Shown: one piece after another, positions 1-8,333 of the stretch
Numbering within the stretch: the stretch's first letter is position 1
Layout of the letters: each line of letters begins with the position of its first letter
From: Hoylesella enoeca JCM 12259
GTDB lineage: Bacteria; Bacteroidota; Bacteroidia; Bacteroidales; Bacteroidaceae
Length of the DNA stretch: 64,000 bases
Assembly: GCF_000613405.1 (NCBI RefSeq)
Contig: NZ_BAIX01000008.1
Coordinates: 1 to 64,000 of the forward strand
Direction: 5' to 3'
Made by a program: the position numbers and the translations under genes
Notes under the pieces: model-generated
Seen by the model: only the letters and a program-made list of their open reading frames with translations
Database searches by the model: none
Told to the model about the DNA's origin: nothing

Positions 1-142
1 TGGAGTTCTTTTGCATCGCGTTACGACTGTTTATATTTGCTTGTTTAATCATCTCTTTAATTGTTCCTTTTGATCGGCCTCTCGCTTGTTCAGACCCCCA
101 TCCCCCTAACTTAGGGGGCTAAGAACCGGGGGCAAAGGTATA
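1..142. repeat. Interspersed ~150-bp repeat, copy 1 (cut by window start)
   Basis: This segment closely matches 10552-10706 in the same orientation. Both contain the stretches TTTATATTTGCTTGTTTAAT and CCCCCATCCCCCTAACTTAG and end in GGGGGCAAAGGTA. The C-rich and G-rich parts can pair into a hairpin. Each copy lies just downstream of a minus-strand gene, so the family may be tied to transcript 3' ends. The left edge is outside the window. Confidence 0.8.
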
Positions 143-236
143 ACAATCTTTTGGAATAGCAAAATAAAAGATAAAAATTTCTTTCCTTTTTATTAATTAG
201 CATGCCATGCCCGACGCCCTCAAAATTACAAAAACA

Positions 237-260
237 AGGTTTCGGCCGCAGCCGAAACCT
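237..260 (-). terminator. Rho-independent terminator of the ECF/outer-membrane operon
   Basis: A perfect 10-bp stem (AGGTTTCGGC / GCCGAAACCT) with a 4-base loop lies 30 bp beyond the stop codon of the gene at 290-1156. On the minus strand it is followed by a T-rich run (TTGTTTTTG). Confidence 0.8.
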
Positions 261-289
261 CAAAAGTTAGCGGGGAGAATGCTTGCGCT

Positions 290-1156
290 TCAGAAGATTA
301 AACCGAATGATAATGTCTTGAACTTCGGACCATAACCATCGCGCAAAAGATGGCAAGGACTATACTTGAAATAGAAGTCGGGAATGCCTTTGACGGAGAA
401 TGTACCCATGAAATCAACGGTCACCGGATTCACACGCACATCTGTATCCACATCTTCCACCTTGTGTCCATTTAGCCTGTAACGCGTCTTCAAGCTGCCA
501 TAGGTGTTGAAATTGATAACCGGACCGAGGCTGAACTCTGCCCAACGCCCCTCATAATGATACCGCAGAGGCACGTTGATGCTGAAAACCTTGATGCGAG
601 AGAAGCGTGGCGTGCTGCCTGCGGGATAGGAATCGAGAGCCACCGCGCGGTTATCCTTCACAAAACGCAGGTCATCCGTTATCCGATAATTACGCCAATC
701 GAGTCCGAAACCCACAGAGAATGCATGACCGTTGCGCCATGGATAATAGGCCCAGTCTGCCACAATCCACCATAGTTCCCACGAATTGAAAGGCTGGACA
801 TCAGCACCCGAAGGCATCCCCACAGCATTATTGAAACCTGCTGCAAAGTGCATTTTGCATTCATTCTGTGATTTTTTGCCTTTCCGAGGCTTACTGAAAC
901 CGGCGATAGAGAAGTTCCAGGTTTCACCGTTCAAAGCCGAAGTGCTCACATAGTTGCTGTCGACCAACTGGATATTGTTTTCATAATGATAGAGCGGATT
1001 AGTCGCACTGCCCCACACTTCCACACGCTGAACAGAGTCGCCCGTAATGATTCTGACCTTCCGCGGCTTCTCCACCACCACGGTGTCATTGTCTGTTGAT
1101 GCCGCAAAGGCCGACGTGCTGAAAGCCAATGCCAGGCAAACGAAGATTGTTTTCAT
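290..1156 (-). CDS. Secreted outer-membrane beta-barrel protein, last gene of ECF operon
   Basis: A 288-residue protein with a clear Sec signal peptide (MKTIFVCLALAFSTSAFAAS). The mature part is rich in alternating aromatic and polar residues and ends in a phenylalanine (SFGLIF), as outer-membrane barrels do; the second half reads as successive beta-strands (for example FSINVPLRYHYEGRWAEFSL). It is the last gene of a four-gene minus-strand unit headed by an ECF sigma factor, only 10 bp after the preceding gene. Envelope-stress or surface regulation of this barrel by the sigma/anti-sigma pair is an inference. No specific ligand or enzymatic function can be read. Confidence 0.75.
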   Translation of the reverse strand: MKTIFVCLALAFSTSAFAASTDNDTVVVEKPRKVRIITGDSVQRVEVWGSATNPLYHYENNIQLVDSNYVSTSALNGETWNFSIAGFSKPRKGKKSQNECKMHFAAGFNNAVGMPSGADVQPFNSWELWWIVADWAYYPWRNGHAFSVGFGLDWRNYRITDDLRFVKDNRAVALDSYPAGSTPRFSRIKVFSINVPLRYHYEGRWAEFSLGPVINFNTYGSLKTRYRLNGHKVEDVDTDVRVNPVTVDFMGTFSVKGIPDFYFKYSPCHLLRDGYGPKFKTLSFGLIF

Positions 1157-1166
1157 AAGCTATAAT

Positions 1167-1604
1167 TTAATTTATCAATTTCCTTAATTCGGCAATACTT
1201 GCCACACTTCCCTCCATATAGACCACAGTAACCGTTGCCAAACGGCCTTTCGTCTGCGTGAGATAGCACAGATAGCGGTAAAGACCATGCTGCTGTGGCA
1301 GGCTCATGATGAGCGTTGCCGTGCCTTTGCGGTTGGTCTGTTCGGTTCCCGTAGCCAACTTTCGGTCGCGTTCCACTAATTCATCTGCGGCCTTGCGCTG
1401 CTGTTCATTAGCTTTGAAACGCACACTGTGGTAGAACTGCAGTCCATATTTGCTGATAGCACGCCCTTTCACGCGGACCTCTACCATCTCTTCGCGCGGC
1501 ACAATCTTGCCCGTGAAGAGCGCATTCACGCTCAATCCCTGTTGAGCATGCCCCACGAGGGCAAGCAGTCCCAATACGATTGTCAAGAAAATGCGATGTT
1601 TCAT
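1167..1604 (-). CDS. Small secreted protein, DUF6108-like
   Basis: The likely start is the methionine of MKHRIFLTIV, because it begins a good signal peptide ending ALVGHAQ; an upstream in-frame start at 1718 would overlap the preceding gene and bury this signal. The mature protein is about 125 residues and begins QQGLSVNALFTGKIV, resembling the DUF6108 proteins of Bacteroidales (recognised from memory, moderate certainty). It sits between an anti-sigma-like gene and an outer-membrane barrel gene in one operon, so it may act in the periplasm in the same response. No catalytic motif is visible. Confidence 0.65.
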   Translation of the reverse strand: MKHRIFLTIVLGLLALVGHAQQGLSVNALFTGKIVPREEMVEVRVKGRAISKYGLQFYHSVRFKANEQQRKAADELVERDRKLATGTEQTNRKGTATLIMSLPQQHGLYRYLCYLTQTKGRLATVTVVYMEGSVASIAELRKLIN

Positions 1605-1635
1605 AACGCTGTATTTAATGAGTTTCCGTTTTATT

Positions 1636-2082
1636 TTAGTCTGTTCCGAAGATGTCGTGCAGCTGAGAATCAACGCCGGCAGCATCATTCTGGTGAAGAC
1701 TTTGCAGCGTTCCATCAACCTCTTGCATCACCTGTGCAGGGTCAGTCACGTGCCGATTATAGACATACGCCTCACAATAATCCTGCCGACCGGGACTCCA
1801 CAACAAGCTTCCAACAGCAAACATGATGGCTGCCGAGGCCGCAACGCCCACAAACACCTTGCGTACAAGCAGACGAACAGGCTTCGGCTTGCGCTGCGCC
1901 ACAATCTCTTCATCCGACTTCATGGCTGCAAACGAACAGAACAACTCACGCATCGGCCGCAAGTCTTCAGCCACCTCTCCGCCCGCAAAGTAGCGATAGA
2001 GCTGCCGCTCCTCATCAAGCGAGGTCTCGCCCGCCATGAAACGGTCTGTCAATTCTCTGATTATTTCATCATTATTCATCAT
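1636..2082 (-). CDS. Probable anti-sigma factor
   Basis: A 148-residue protein whose N-terminal ~70 residues are acidic and helical (DEIIRELTDRFMAGETSLDEE), like the cytoplasmic sigma-binding part of Bacteroidetes anti-sigma factors. One transmembrane segment follows at about residues 75-96 (VFVGVAASAAIMFAVGSLLW), then a short periplasmic tail. It lies 71 bp downstream of an ECF sigma gene, the usual arrangement. It lacks the FecR domain of SusC/D-linked systems, so it belongs to the simpler class. Confidence 0.7.
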   Translation of the reverse strand: MMNNDEIIRELTDRFMAGETSLDEERQLYRYFAGGEVAEDLRPMRELFCSFAAMKSDEEIVAQRKPKPVRLLVRKVFVGVAASAAIMFAVGSLLWSPGRQDYCEAYVYNRHVTDPAQVMQEVDGTLQSLHQNDAAGVDSQLHDIFGTD

Positions 2083-2153
2083 GCTGTTATTTTAATCATT
2101 ATTCTCTTCCACTCCCTGCAAACGCTTTCCCACGTGCCAAGGCAAGACCAATG

Positions 2154-2633
2154 TCAGTTTGTCTTTGCCCATTCGGATAAGCGAAAGCGTTCCCTGACGG
2201 CCTGTCGGGCACGGCTCAACGCCTTTCTTACAGCCACTTCTGAGCTTCCCGTCAATGCAGCTATCTCGCTCATCTCCATTCCCTCGACATGGCGCAAGCG
2301 CATTATGGTCTGTTGCAATGTCGGCAACGTATCAATAATTCGCATCACCCTCGCATAGCGTTCATCACGCGTCGGCTCGCCTTCTGCCAAGTTTTCAGAC
2401 ATTTCAACCATCGGCTGCCGCCGCCGGATGAGGTCAATACAACGATTTTTTACCAACACCGAAGCCAGCGGTCCCATGGGCAAGCGCAGCGAATCGAGCA
2501 GTTGCCAGAGCTTGAGTAACACATCCTGCACGACATCCTCGGCCTCATCACCATCCTTCAGATAGCCTTGGGCGATGGCGAGCATGCGGGGTCGGTTGCG
2601 TTCCACTTCCTCTTTATATTCTTCGATGGTCAT
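2154..2633 (-). CDS. ECF-family RNA polymerase sigma factor
   Basis: A 159-residue sigma-70 family protein with region 2 at about residues 18-75 (DEAEDVVQDVLLKLWQ, then NRCIDLIRRRQP) and region 4 at about 105-150 (LRHVEGMEMSEIAALTGSSE). Length and the absence of regions 1 and 3 are typical of ECF factors. It heads the operon with an anti-sigma factor, a DUF6108-like protein and an outer-membrane barrel. A TAACTTTG promoter element lies about 33 bp upstream. Autoregulation is likely from family knowledge. Confidence 0.9.
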   Translation of the reverse strand: MTIEEYKEEVERNRPRMLAIAQGYLKDGDEAEDVVQDVLLKLWQLLDSLRLPMGPLASVLVKNRCIDLIRRRQPMVEMSENLAEGEPTRDERYARVMRIIDTLPTLQQTIMRLRHVEGMEMSEIAALTGSSEVAVRKALSRARQAVRERFRLSEWAKTN

Positions 2634-2665
2634 CGATGTCGTCTCTGTTCTTTGCTTCTATTACG

Positions 2666-2673
2666 CAAAGTTA
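2666..2673 (-). promoter_or_regulatory. Bacteroidetes -7 element of the ECF operon
   Basis: TAACTTTG on the minus strand matches the TAnnTTTG consensus and lies 33 bp before the sigma gene start codon. Confidence 0.55.
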
Positions 2674-2866
2674 CATCATTTGTGACATCCCAAAACGCTT
2701 TTTTTATGTTTTTCGTCAATAACGTCAACCTTATGAATGAGATGTCACCCTATGTCGCAGGGATATTCTCCTACTTACACAATTGCAAACCAAGTCTTTC
2801 TGTCAAATTAATTTCCCATGTCTTTATCATTTCATGGAGACCGAGTAAGCCTGTTTTGTTTCGCAG

Positions 2867-2947
2867 TTAGCGGTTGATTGAATTGTCATTAACTATTAAA
2901 CGACGCACAATGAAGCGTTAATTGCAATGCATTTAACGGTTTGTTGT
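2867..2947. repeat. Dispersed TTAACGGTTAA-type repeat, copy A (degenerate)
   Basis: The segment holds several spaced variants of (T)TAACGGTT / TTAATTGCAA (AGCGGTTGATT, AAGCGTTAATTGCAATG, TTTAACGGTTTG). The same word family recurs at 19578-19640 and inside a coding region at 26670-26752. This copy is the most degenerate. The rest of the gap 2674-3000 shows no gene. Confidence 0.45.
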
Positions 2948-3000
2948 AACGCACATGGTGATAGACTGATTGGCGATCGATCATGAGCTTTCGGAAAAAA

Positions 3001-3033
3001 GAAATGCGTTGACATTTTGGGTCAACGCATTTC
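3001..3033 (-). terminator. Strong terminator hairpin
   Basis: A perfect 13-bp stem (GAAATGCGTTGAC / GTCAACGCATTTC) with a 7-base loop, followed on the minus strand by six T. It ends the transcript of the 40-residue gene and the DUF4270 gene. Confidence 0.85.
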
Positions 3034-3056
3034 AATAATGATGGAATGTAATTTTA

Positions 3057-3179
3057 TTAATCGTCATGTGGTGGAGTGGGGCGGCGTTTGGATAGGGGCA
3101 GATGCCCCTTCTTACGCAACCACTCTGCCTTACGCCGCTCATAATCGAGCTGATGACGCTCTAAGAAGTTGTCTGCCAT
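3057..3179 (-). CDS. 40-residue basic protein coupled to DUF4270 gene
   Basis: A short reading frame (begins MADNFLERHQLDYERR, ends RPTPPHDD) whose ATG overlaps the stop of the DUF4270 gene as TGATG, the signature of translational coupling. It is highly charged, has no signal peptide, and stops 24 bp before a strong terminator, so the whole frame is inside the transcript. Similar short 'MADN(F/Y)LE' proteins are known to me from Bacteroidales, but their function is not. The coupling, codon use and terminator position all support a real gene. Confidence 0.7.
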   Translation of the reverse strand: MADNFLERHQLDYERRKAEWLRKKGHLPLSKRRPTPPHDD

Positions 3180-4659
3180 CACTTAAATTTGCTGTAAATG
3201 ACTTGAATCGTCACGGGGGCATTCGTATTGTGGCTTCCGCCGACTAATCTGGTGCTCGTCATCGACATGTCGTGAACGATGCGGGTCAGTATATTGACGT
3301 CGTTGCCCATAGCGTTTTTGCTCGTTACATAAGTTGTGTTGACGGGGATAATAACCGCTTTATTCCAGTTGGCCGACTTCTTATCTGATCTATTCATGGC
3401 TGAGATCAACCCCGAAATGTTGTTGAATGTGTAAGTATTGTAGTTATAACTCGTTCCTTTATCATACGTCGCGAGGAATGAATTTTTGTTGTTTGTAATG
3501 CGATCGTTCTCGAAAAACGAGTAGAGACTATCTTTGGGAATGATCAGTAAAGTGGTGGGCGCTTTCAATGCATAATCGCTTTGCACGCTGTTATTGATAC
3601 GGGTCAGCACCACTTTGGCCGAATTGATGGTATCGTTCTTATGCTTTGAGAGTATCTGTTCTACTGGAATGGTTATCTCGGTGAATATTCCTGCCGGCGT
3701 TTTCAGATATGTACACGTGTTGTCTGCAACCAATTTGGGAAGTATGTTGTGATCGTTTGTCACGGTAGTCTTCTGCAATACTTCCTCAGTTCCTGCAAAC
3801 GATGCAATGCCCGATGCTATAACGAGACTGTCGCGTTTGCGATCTTTTGACTTGACAGTTGTCTTATACCTTATATATATATTCAACTGACTGTTCGTAA
3901 TGTAGGCCATCGATCCCAAACCGCTTTGACTTTTCAGGAAGAAACCGGGCACAACATTGTGTATGAATCGGTAAGAGTTTCTGAAATTAGCCGGATTTTT
4001 GTAGTAGCTACGCATCACATAAGTTCCGTAGTTATTATAAACGGTTCCGTCTTTATCGGTATATTCTTTATCGAGTCGGATGCGAACATTGTGCGAATAT
4101 TTTTTGGAATTTCGCTCTTTGGGGTTTACGCTCAAATCAGTCAACGTGTAGGTTTGATCTACTTGCAGTCCGTTAGTGCGCAAATATCCCTCTTTCGACG
4201 GATCAAAGTTGGAATAATATTTCACGTCTTCCTCCATCGGTTTGCCCATTTCGTATGCCGTGAGCTTCATAGCAGCCAAAGAATCGCCGTAGAAACTCCT
4301 GTAAAAGAGACGAATATCGCATGAGTCGCTATGATTTCGCCATTGAGCTTGCTGGCAACGCTATCGCGTATGGGGAAATTTTGAGTGTAGTCTTCTAATG
4401 TGTGGAACTGAATCATACAATCGCCTGTGACATAATCGCCTGTCTCCGGGTCTCGGATTTTTCCCAAATAAGCTGTACTGTTGCGGGCAAGAACGGAGTC
4501 GGCCGAGATAGAACGTGTGGAAATAGTGAAAGTATCAGTGGTGATTTCCAATTTGTCGATATTATTCGTGAGACTGGAACCGATATCATTCGTCGTGTCG
4601 TCACATGAACTGAGCGCCAATATGGCGATGAGCAGACCTCCTAATAATTGAAGTTTCAT
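3179..4659 (-). pseudogene. DUF4270 lipoprotein, interrupted by one frameshift
   Basis: The N-terminal part (4659 to about 4320) has a lipoprotein signal with lipobox LSSC and begins the DUF4270 pattern (DDTTNDIGSSL). Near 4320 the frame breaks; adding one T in ...ACTCAT(T)GCGAT restores reading into THCDIRLFYRSFYGDS and joins the second frame, which continues 366 residues to the stop. Joined, the protein is about 490 residues, normal for the family. DUF4270 proteins are secreted lipoproteins of unknown role, often next to glycogen synthase in this order, as here (23 bp after that gene). The break is probably a sequence error; otherwise the gene is dead. Confidence 0.8.
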
Positions 4660-4682
4660 TGTGAAAAGAAAATGACAAGTGA

Positions 4683-5495
4683 TTAATCTTGATCTGGGAA
4701 GATCTGATTATAGAAATCTTTATAAGCGCTGCCGAAGTCTTCGCCCGGATAATTCAATAAGGGAAGACCTTTTTCCTGGGCATATTTGAGTAAATCTTCG
4801 TTGGCTTTGGGAGTGGCTTCGATCACACCGTCGGAATAGTCTATTGCTAATTTGCCCAATTCGAAGAAGTCGAATTTCTCGGCATAAGGTTTCAAAAGTG
4901 AGGCTTTTGCTTCTCTAAACGCAACGGAATGTTTGAAATTGTCGCCCAAATCTGTTTTCAAGCGATCGTGGAACAATGATGTCACAACCTTTGTGTTGGC
5001 AAAAGACGGCTCATCTTTATAAGCTGTTTTGATATAAAACGGTATGACGGCAGCCATCCATCCTTGGCATTGGATTACGTCGGGAGCCCAACGCAGTTTC
5101 TTAACTGTCTCCAAAACACCACGTGCAAAGAAGATGGCGCGCTCACCGTTATCAGCATATTCCACGCCCGATTCATCCGTAGCCATCTGTCGTTTGGCGA
5201 AATAGTCGTCGTTATCAATAAAGTATATCTGAATGTGTGATGATGGTATGGAAGCTACTTTGATGATCAACGGGTGGTCGGTATCGTTGATGATGAGATT
5301 CATTCCCGACAAACGGATTACCTCGTGCAACTGTCCGCGACGTTCATTGATATTTCCCCACTTGGGCATGAATGTCCGGATTTCTAGTCCTTCATCTTGA
5401 ATCTTGTGCGGAAGTTCGCGACCCATAACGGATAATTCGGTTTCCGGAACATACGGAGCTATCTCTTGATTGATGAATAGGATTTTCTTAGCCAT
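4683..5495 (-). CDS. Glycogen/starch synthase, single GT5 catalytic domain
   Basis: A 270-residue protein matching the N-terminal ADP-glucose-binding half of GT5 glycogen synthases (begins KKILFINQEIAPYVPETELS; later APDVIQCQGWMAAVIPFYIK). The second Rossmann domain of the ~480-residue bacterial enzyme is absent, but this short form is the usual length of the protein annotated as glycogen synthase in Bacteroidales. It would elongate alpha-1,4-glucan in the cytoplasm if active; activity of the short form is uncertain. It is divergent from panC and followed by the DUF4270 gene. Confidence 0.8.
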   Translation of the reverse strand: MAKKILFINQEIAPYVPETELSVMGRELPHKIQDEGLEIRTFMPKWGNINERRGQLHEVIRLSGMNLIINDTDHPLIIKVASIPSSHIQIYFIDNDDYFAKRQMATDESGVEYADNGERAIFFARGVLETVKKLRWAPDVIQCQGWMAAVIPFYIKTAYKDEPSFANTKVVTSLFHDRLKTDLGDNFKHSVAFREAKASLLKPYAEKFDFFELGKLAIDYSDGVIEATPKANEDLLKYAQEKGLPLLNYPGEDFGSAYKDFYNQIFPDQD

Positions 5496-5519
5496 ACTCT
5501 AACTTGTTTTCTTGGCTTG

Positions 5520-5527
5520 CAAAGATA
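5520..5527 (-). promoter_or_regulatory. -7 element for glycogen synthase
   Basis: TATCTTTG on the minus strand, 25 bp before the start codon, matches the Bacteroidetes consensus. Confidence 0.55.
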
Positions 5528-5633
5528 GTAAAAATACTTCACACAGGGCTGATTCAGCGTGGATTTAACGATAAAGTGCATTTTTATTGGGATATTTTTA
5601 TAATTATTCCTTCTTCTTTAAGGAAAATGATCG

Positions 5634-5641
5634 TATTTTTG
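5634..5641 (+). promoter_or_regulatory. -7 element for panC-panD
   Basis: TATTTTTG on the plus strand, 24 bp before the panC ATG; it forms a divergent promoter pair with the element at 5520-5527. Confidence 0.55.
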
Positions 5642-5664
5642 CAGCGCAAAAGAAAATAGATGAA

Positions 5665-6539
5665 ATGAAAGTATTTGATAAGATTGTCGACCTCCAAAAT
5701 GAGCTGTTTGTTCTTCGGAAAGAAGGTAAAAATATCGGACTCGTGCCCACTATGGGAGCTTTGCACGAAGGTCATACATCATTGGTGAGGCGCAGTGTTG
5801 CCGAGAATGACATTACCATTGTTTCCGTTTTCTTGAATCCTACGCAATTTAATGATCCCAACGACTTAGAGAGATACCCGCGGACGCTGGATGCCGACTG
5901 TCTGTTGCTGGAACAGGTGGGTGCCGATTATGTCTTTGCTCCATCCGTCGGCGAGATATATCCCGTGCCCGACACGCGTCGTTTTGAGTTTCCTCCCGTT
6001 AGCACCGTGATGGAAGGAGCAAAGCGGCCGGGACATTTCAATGGCGTTTGTCAAGTTGTCAGCGACTGTTTTATATCACGCGGCCGACGAGAGCTTATTT
6101 CGGAGAAAAAGATTGGCAGCAAATCGCCGTCATCAAACAATTAGTCCGATTCCTCAACTTAAATATTCAGATCGTCGAATGTGATATTGTCAGAGATCCG
6201 GACGGACTTGCCAAAAGTAGTCGAAACGCTTTGCTCACGCCCCAAGAGCGCGAAATTGTCCCGGCGATCTATCAATCACTGTTGGCAAGCGTCGATTATG
6301 CGAAAGCGCATTCGGTGAAAGAGACCGTGGAAAAAGTCACGACAGATATCAACTCCGTCCAAGGTTTGGAGGTTGAATATTTCTCGATCGTCGACGGAGA
6401 AACTTTGCAGGAAGTCAGCTCCTGGAACGATTCGCCGTATATCGTGGGTTGTATTACCGTCTATTGCGGCGCCACGCCCATTCGTCTGATTGATCATATC
6501 AAATATAGAGAGCCCAAGAGAGGAGTATTAAAACGATGA
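5665..6539 (+). pseudogene. panC: Pantothenate synthetase PanC, one frameshift
   Basis: PanC joins pantoate and beta-alanine with ATP in the cytoplasm, the last step of pantothenate synthesis. The first part carries the adenylate-binding motif [10 protein letters not shown] (residues ~30-39) and [19 protein letters not shown]; the second carries [20 protein letters not shown]. Reading breaks near 6063: GTCAGCGACTG needs one more C (GTCAGCCGACTG) to give [17 protein letters not shown]. With that base the protein is ~290 residues, the normal length. The ATG at 5665 is chosen because the family begins MKVF. The stop overlaps the panD start. Loss of an isolated core gene by one base is unlikely, so a sequence error is the better reading. 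Confidence 0.9.
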
Positions 6540-6895
6540 TGATAGAAGTATTGAAATCGAAGTTGCACTGCGTTCAGGTGACAGAGGCCAATCTGAATTA
6601 TATGGGCAGTATCACGATCGACGAAGATTTGATGGATGCCGCTCATTTGATTGCCGGCGAGAAAGTGCAGATCGTGGATAACAACAACGGCGAACGCTTG
6701 GAAACCTACATCATCAAGGGCGAGCGAGGCAGCGGTTGCATTTGTTTGAACGGTGCAGCTGCACGCAAAGTGCAGGTCGGCGACACCGTAATCATCATCT
6801 CTTATGCACTGATGGATTTCGAAGAAGCCAAGACGTTCAAGCCCACCGTTGTCTTCCCCGAACATAACCGTTGCACAAAGCGCGATGTGGACTGA
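6536..6895 (+). CDS. panD: Aspartate 1-decarboxylase precursor PanD
   Basis: A 119-residue proenzyme that makes beta-alanine for PanC. It self-cleaves between Gly24 and Ser25 (context NYMGSITID), giving the pyruvoyl cofactor. Other family landmarks are [18 protein letters not shown] and [14 protein letters not shown]. The start codon overlaps the panC stop, so the two are translated together, fitting their adjacent steps. The length and the cleavage site are intact. Confidence 0.95.
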   Translation: MMIEVLKSKLHCVQVTEANLNYMGSITIDEDLMDAAHLIAGEKVQIVDNNNGERLETYIIKGERGSGCICLNGAAARKVQVGDTVIIISYALMDFEEAKTFKPTVVFPEHNRCTKRDVD

Positions 6896-6907
6896 GTAGT
6901 GTTGAAT

Positions 6908-6940
6908 GATTTATGATTGCGCGTAAGCGAATCATAAATC
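6908..6940 (+). terminator. Hairpin after panD
   Basis: A perfect 11-bp stem (GATTTATGATT / AATCATAAATC), with further CGC/GCG pairing inside, 13 bp after the panD stop. There is no strong T run, so termination is inferred from position. Confidence 0.5.
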
Positions 6941-6971
6941 GACCTACCGCACCTACCCCACACAGCAAAAA

Positions 6972-7004
6972 GGTGAAAAGACAGCCATCACCCATCTTTT
7001 CACC
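6972..7004. terminator. Convergent-gene hairpin
   Basis: A perfect 10-bp stem (GGTGAAAAGA / TCTTTTCACC) with a 13-base loop sits between convergent panD and the DUF6261 gene. It could end either transcript. Confidence 0.5.
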
Positions 7005-7027
7005 CTTTCCCCGGTTAATTCATTTTT

Positions 7028-7948
7028 TCACTCTTTCACTTCTTTCAGCTCATCCTTCTCGCGCACAACCCACAGCGTCCGTTTCGGATCGGTGCTGTAA
7101 GCCAATTCATAGGCTTTCTTTTTGCCGGAGCCTTGCGTTTTTCCGGTAAAAGTGAGGACGTTGGGGGCGATGCCGTTGGCTTCCTCAAAGCGGCGGATCA
7201 GCGGGGCGAGTTCTTTGCGGAGCGCCTCGAGCTGCTTCTCGGCGCGGGCTTTGTTCGTGGCGGCGCGGTTGGCCAGGAGCGTGTGACGATTGTCGACCAC
7301 GGCGTTGTACTCGTTGATGAGGGCCGTAATTTTCGCGCTGGGTTCGAGGTCGTCGAGCGAATCGATGCGGCGCAGCACGGCGTTGAGCGCCGCGTCGGTG
7401 TTGGCGCGCAGGGCTTTGATGTCGAACGTGCCGGTGGGGATCGTTTTCTTAAATCGCGCTTGGAAGCATTTGTCGAAGGCGGCGTTGGCGGCTGTGAGGC
7501 GGGTCACGGCGCCTTGCAGATTCGTGCGACCGACGCTTAACTTGGCCTCGGGCGTGTTGAGATCGGTGATCAGGTTTTGGATCATGGCCGTTTCTTTGGC
7601 ATAATTTTGTGCGGCTGTGTCGGGGTAGCGATCGAGGATGTCGCGCAGCATCTGTGCCGGACCCGCGATGTTTTTGTTGGTGTCGAGCAGGCACGCGTCG
7701 AGCAGCAGCGTGAGCACGCGATAGGCTTTGTCGCGGGCGCTGTCGAGTTCGCTCAACTCGCGTGTGCCCTCCATTTTCTGCGGCAGGTTGAGCGCTTCGT
7801 CCTCCTTGCCGATGGCCGCTTCGAGGGGTGCGAGCAACGGGTTGAGCTTCTCGATGTTAGCCGTTTTACACATGGCCAACACGTGGCCGGCAAACTGGAA
7901 GTGCTCCATGTTTTGGAGCGAAAACTTGCGGATTGATTTTATTTCCAT
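7028..7948 (-). CDS. DUF6261 family helical protein
   Basis: A 306-residue cytoplasmic protein without signal or membrane segment, recognised as DUF6261-like (begins MEIKSIRKFSLQNMEHFQFA; moderate certainty). Nearly all of it reads as long amphipathic helices, with a charged helix at about residues 225-260 (RAATNKARAEKQLEALRKEL) and a small, probably beta-rich C-terminal domain holding TGKTQGSGKKKAYELAYSTD. The gene is clearly more GC-rich than its neighbours, suggesting a different history. A regular array of 41-43 bp repeats begins about 80 bp upstream of its start codon. Function unknown; association with the array is inferred from position. Confidence 0.7.
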   Translation of the reverse strand: MEIKSIRKFSLQNMEHFQFAGHVLAMCKTANIEKLNPLLAPLEAAIGKEDEALNLPQKMEGTRELSELDSARDKAYRVLTLLLDACLLDTNKNIAGPAQMLRDILDRYPDTAAQNYAKETAMIQNLITDLNTPEAKLSVGRTNLQGAVTRLTAANAAFDKCFQARFKKTIPTGTFDIKALRANTDAALNAVLRRIDSLDDLEPSAKITALINEYNAVVDNRHTLLANRAATNKARAEKQLEALRKELAPLIRRFEEANGIAPNVLTFTGKTQGSGKKKAYELAYSTDPKRTLWVVREKDELKEVKE

Positions 7949-7983
7949 GTCGTTTTTATTGAAAAGATGAATAATTTAAGCAA

Positions 7984-8279
7984 GATACGGGTGTTGAAAG
8001 GCAGCCTGAACTGTTTTTTAGTCTTCAACACCCGTATCTGAGTAGTTTTTATCGTTTGGAGCAAATTTACGCCCGTATCTGAGTAGTTTTTATCGTTTGG
8101 AGCAAATTTACACCCGTATCTGAGTAGTTTTACGCATGATTCTGCTTTTCGACACCCGTATCCGGGCAAAAAATGCTGTTAGGAACAAATTTACATGCGT
8201 TTCTGAGTAGTTTTACACGTAGTTCTGCTTTTCAGCACTCATTTTCGAGCAATTTCTACTACTAAAAAGTAAATTTACC
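7984..8279. repeat. 41-bp tandem repeat array upstream of DUF6261 gene
   Basis: Six units follow one another without gaps, starting at 8030, 8071, 8112, 8154, 8195 and 8237 (lengths 41, 41, 42, 41, 42, 43). The first two are identical but for one base; the consensus head is (A)CCCGTATCTGAGTAGTTTT and the tail often AGCAAATTTAC. The first head is mirrored at 7984-7998 (GATACGGGTGTTGAA against TTCAACACCCGTATC at 8024-8038), a perfect 15-bp inverted repeat. Spacers do not vary as in a CRISPR. Confidence 0.85.
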
Positions 8280-8333
8280 TCTGTCTTTATCTGCATTAAT
8301 TTTCCTACGGATAAGAAACACTCACTATTTTGC

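Noticed and set aside
7984..8279. CRISPR array
   Set aside because: Whole 41-bp units are repeated; there are no unique spacers of constant length and no cas genes in the window. The same applies to 28033-28290 and 51456-51615.
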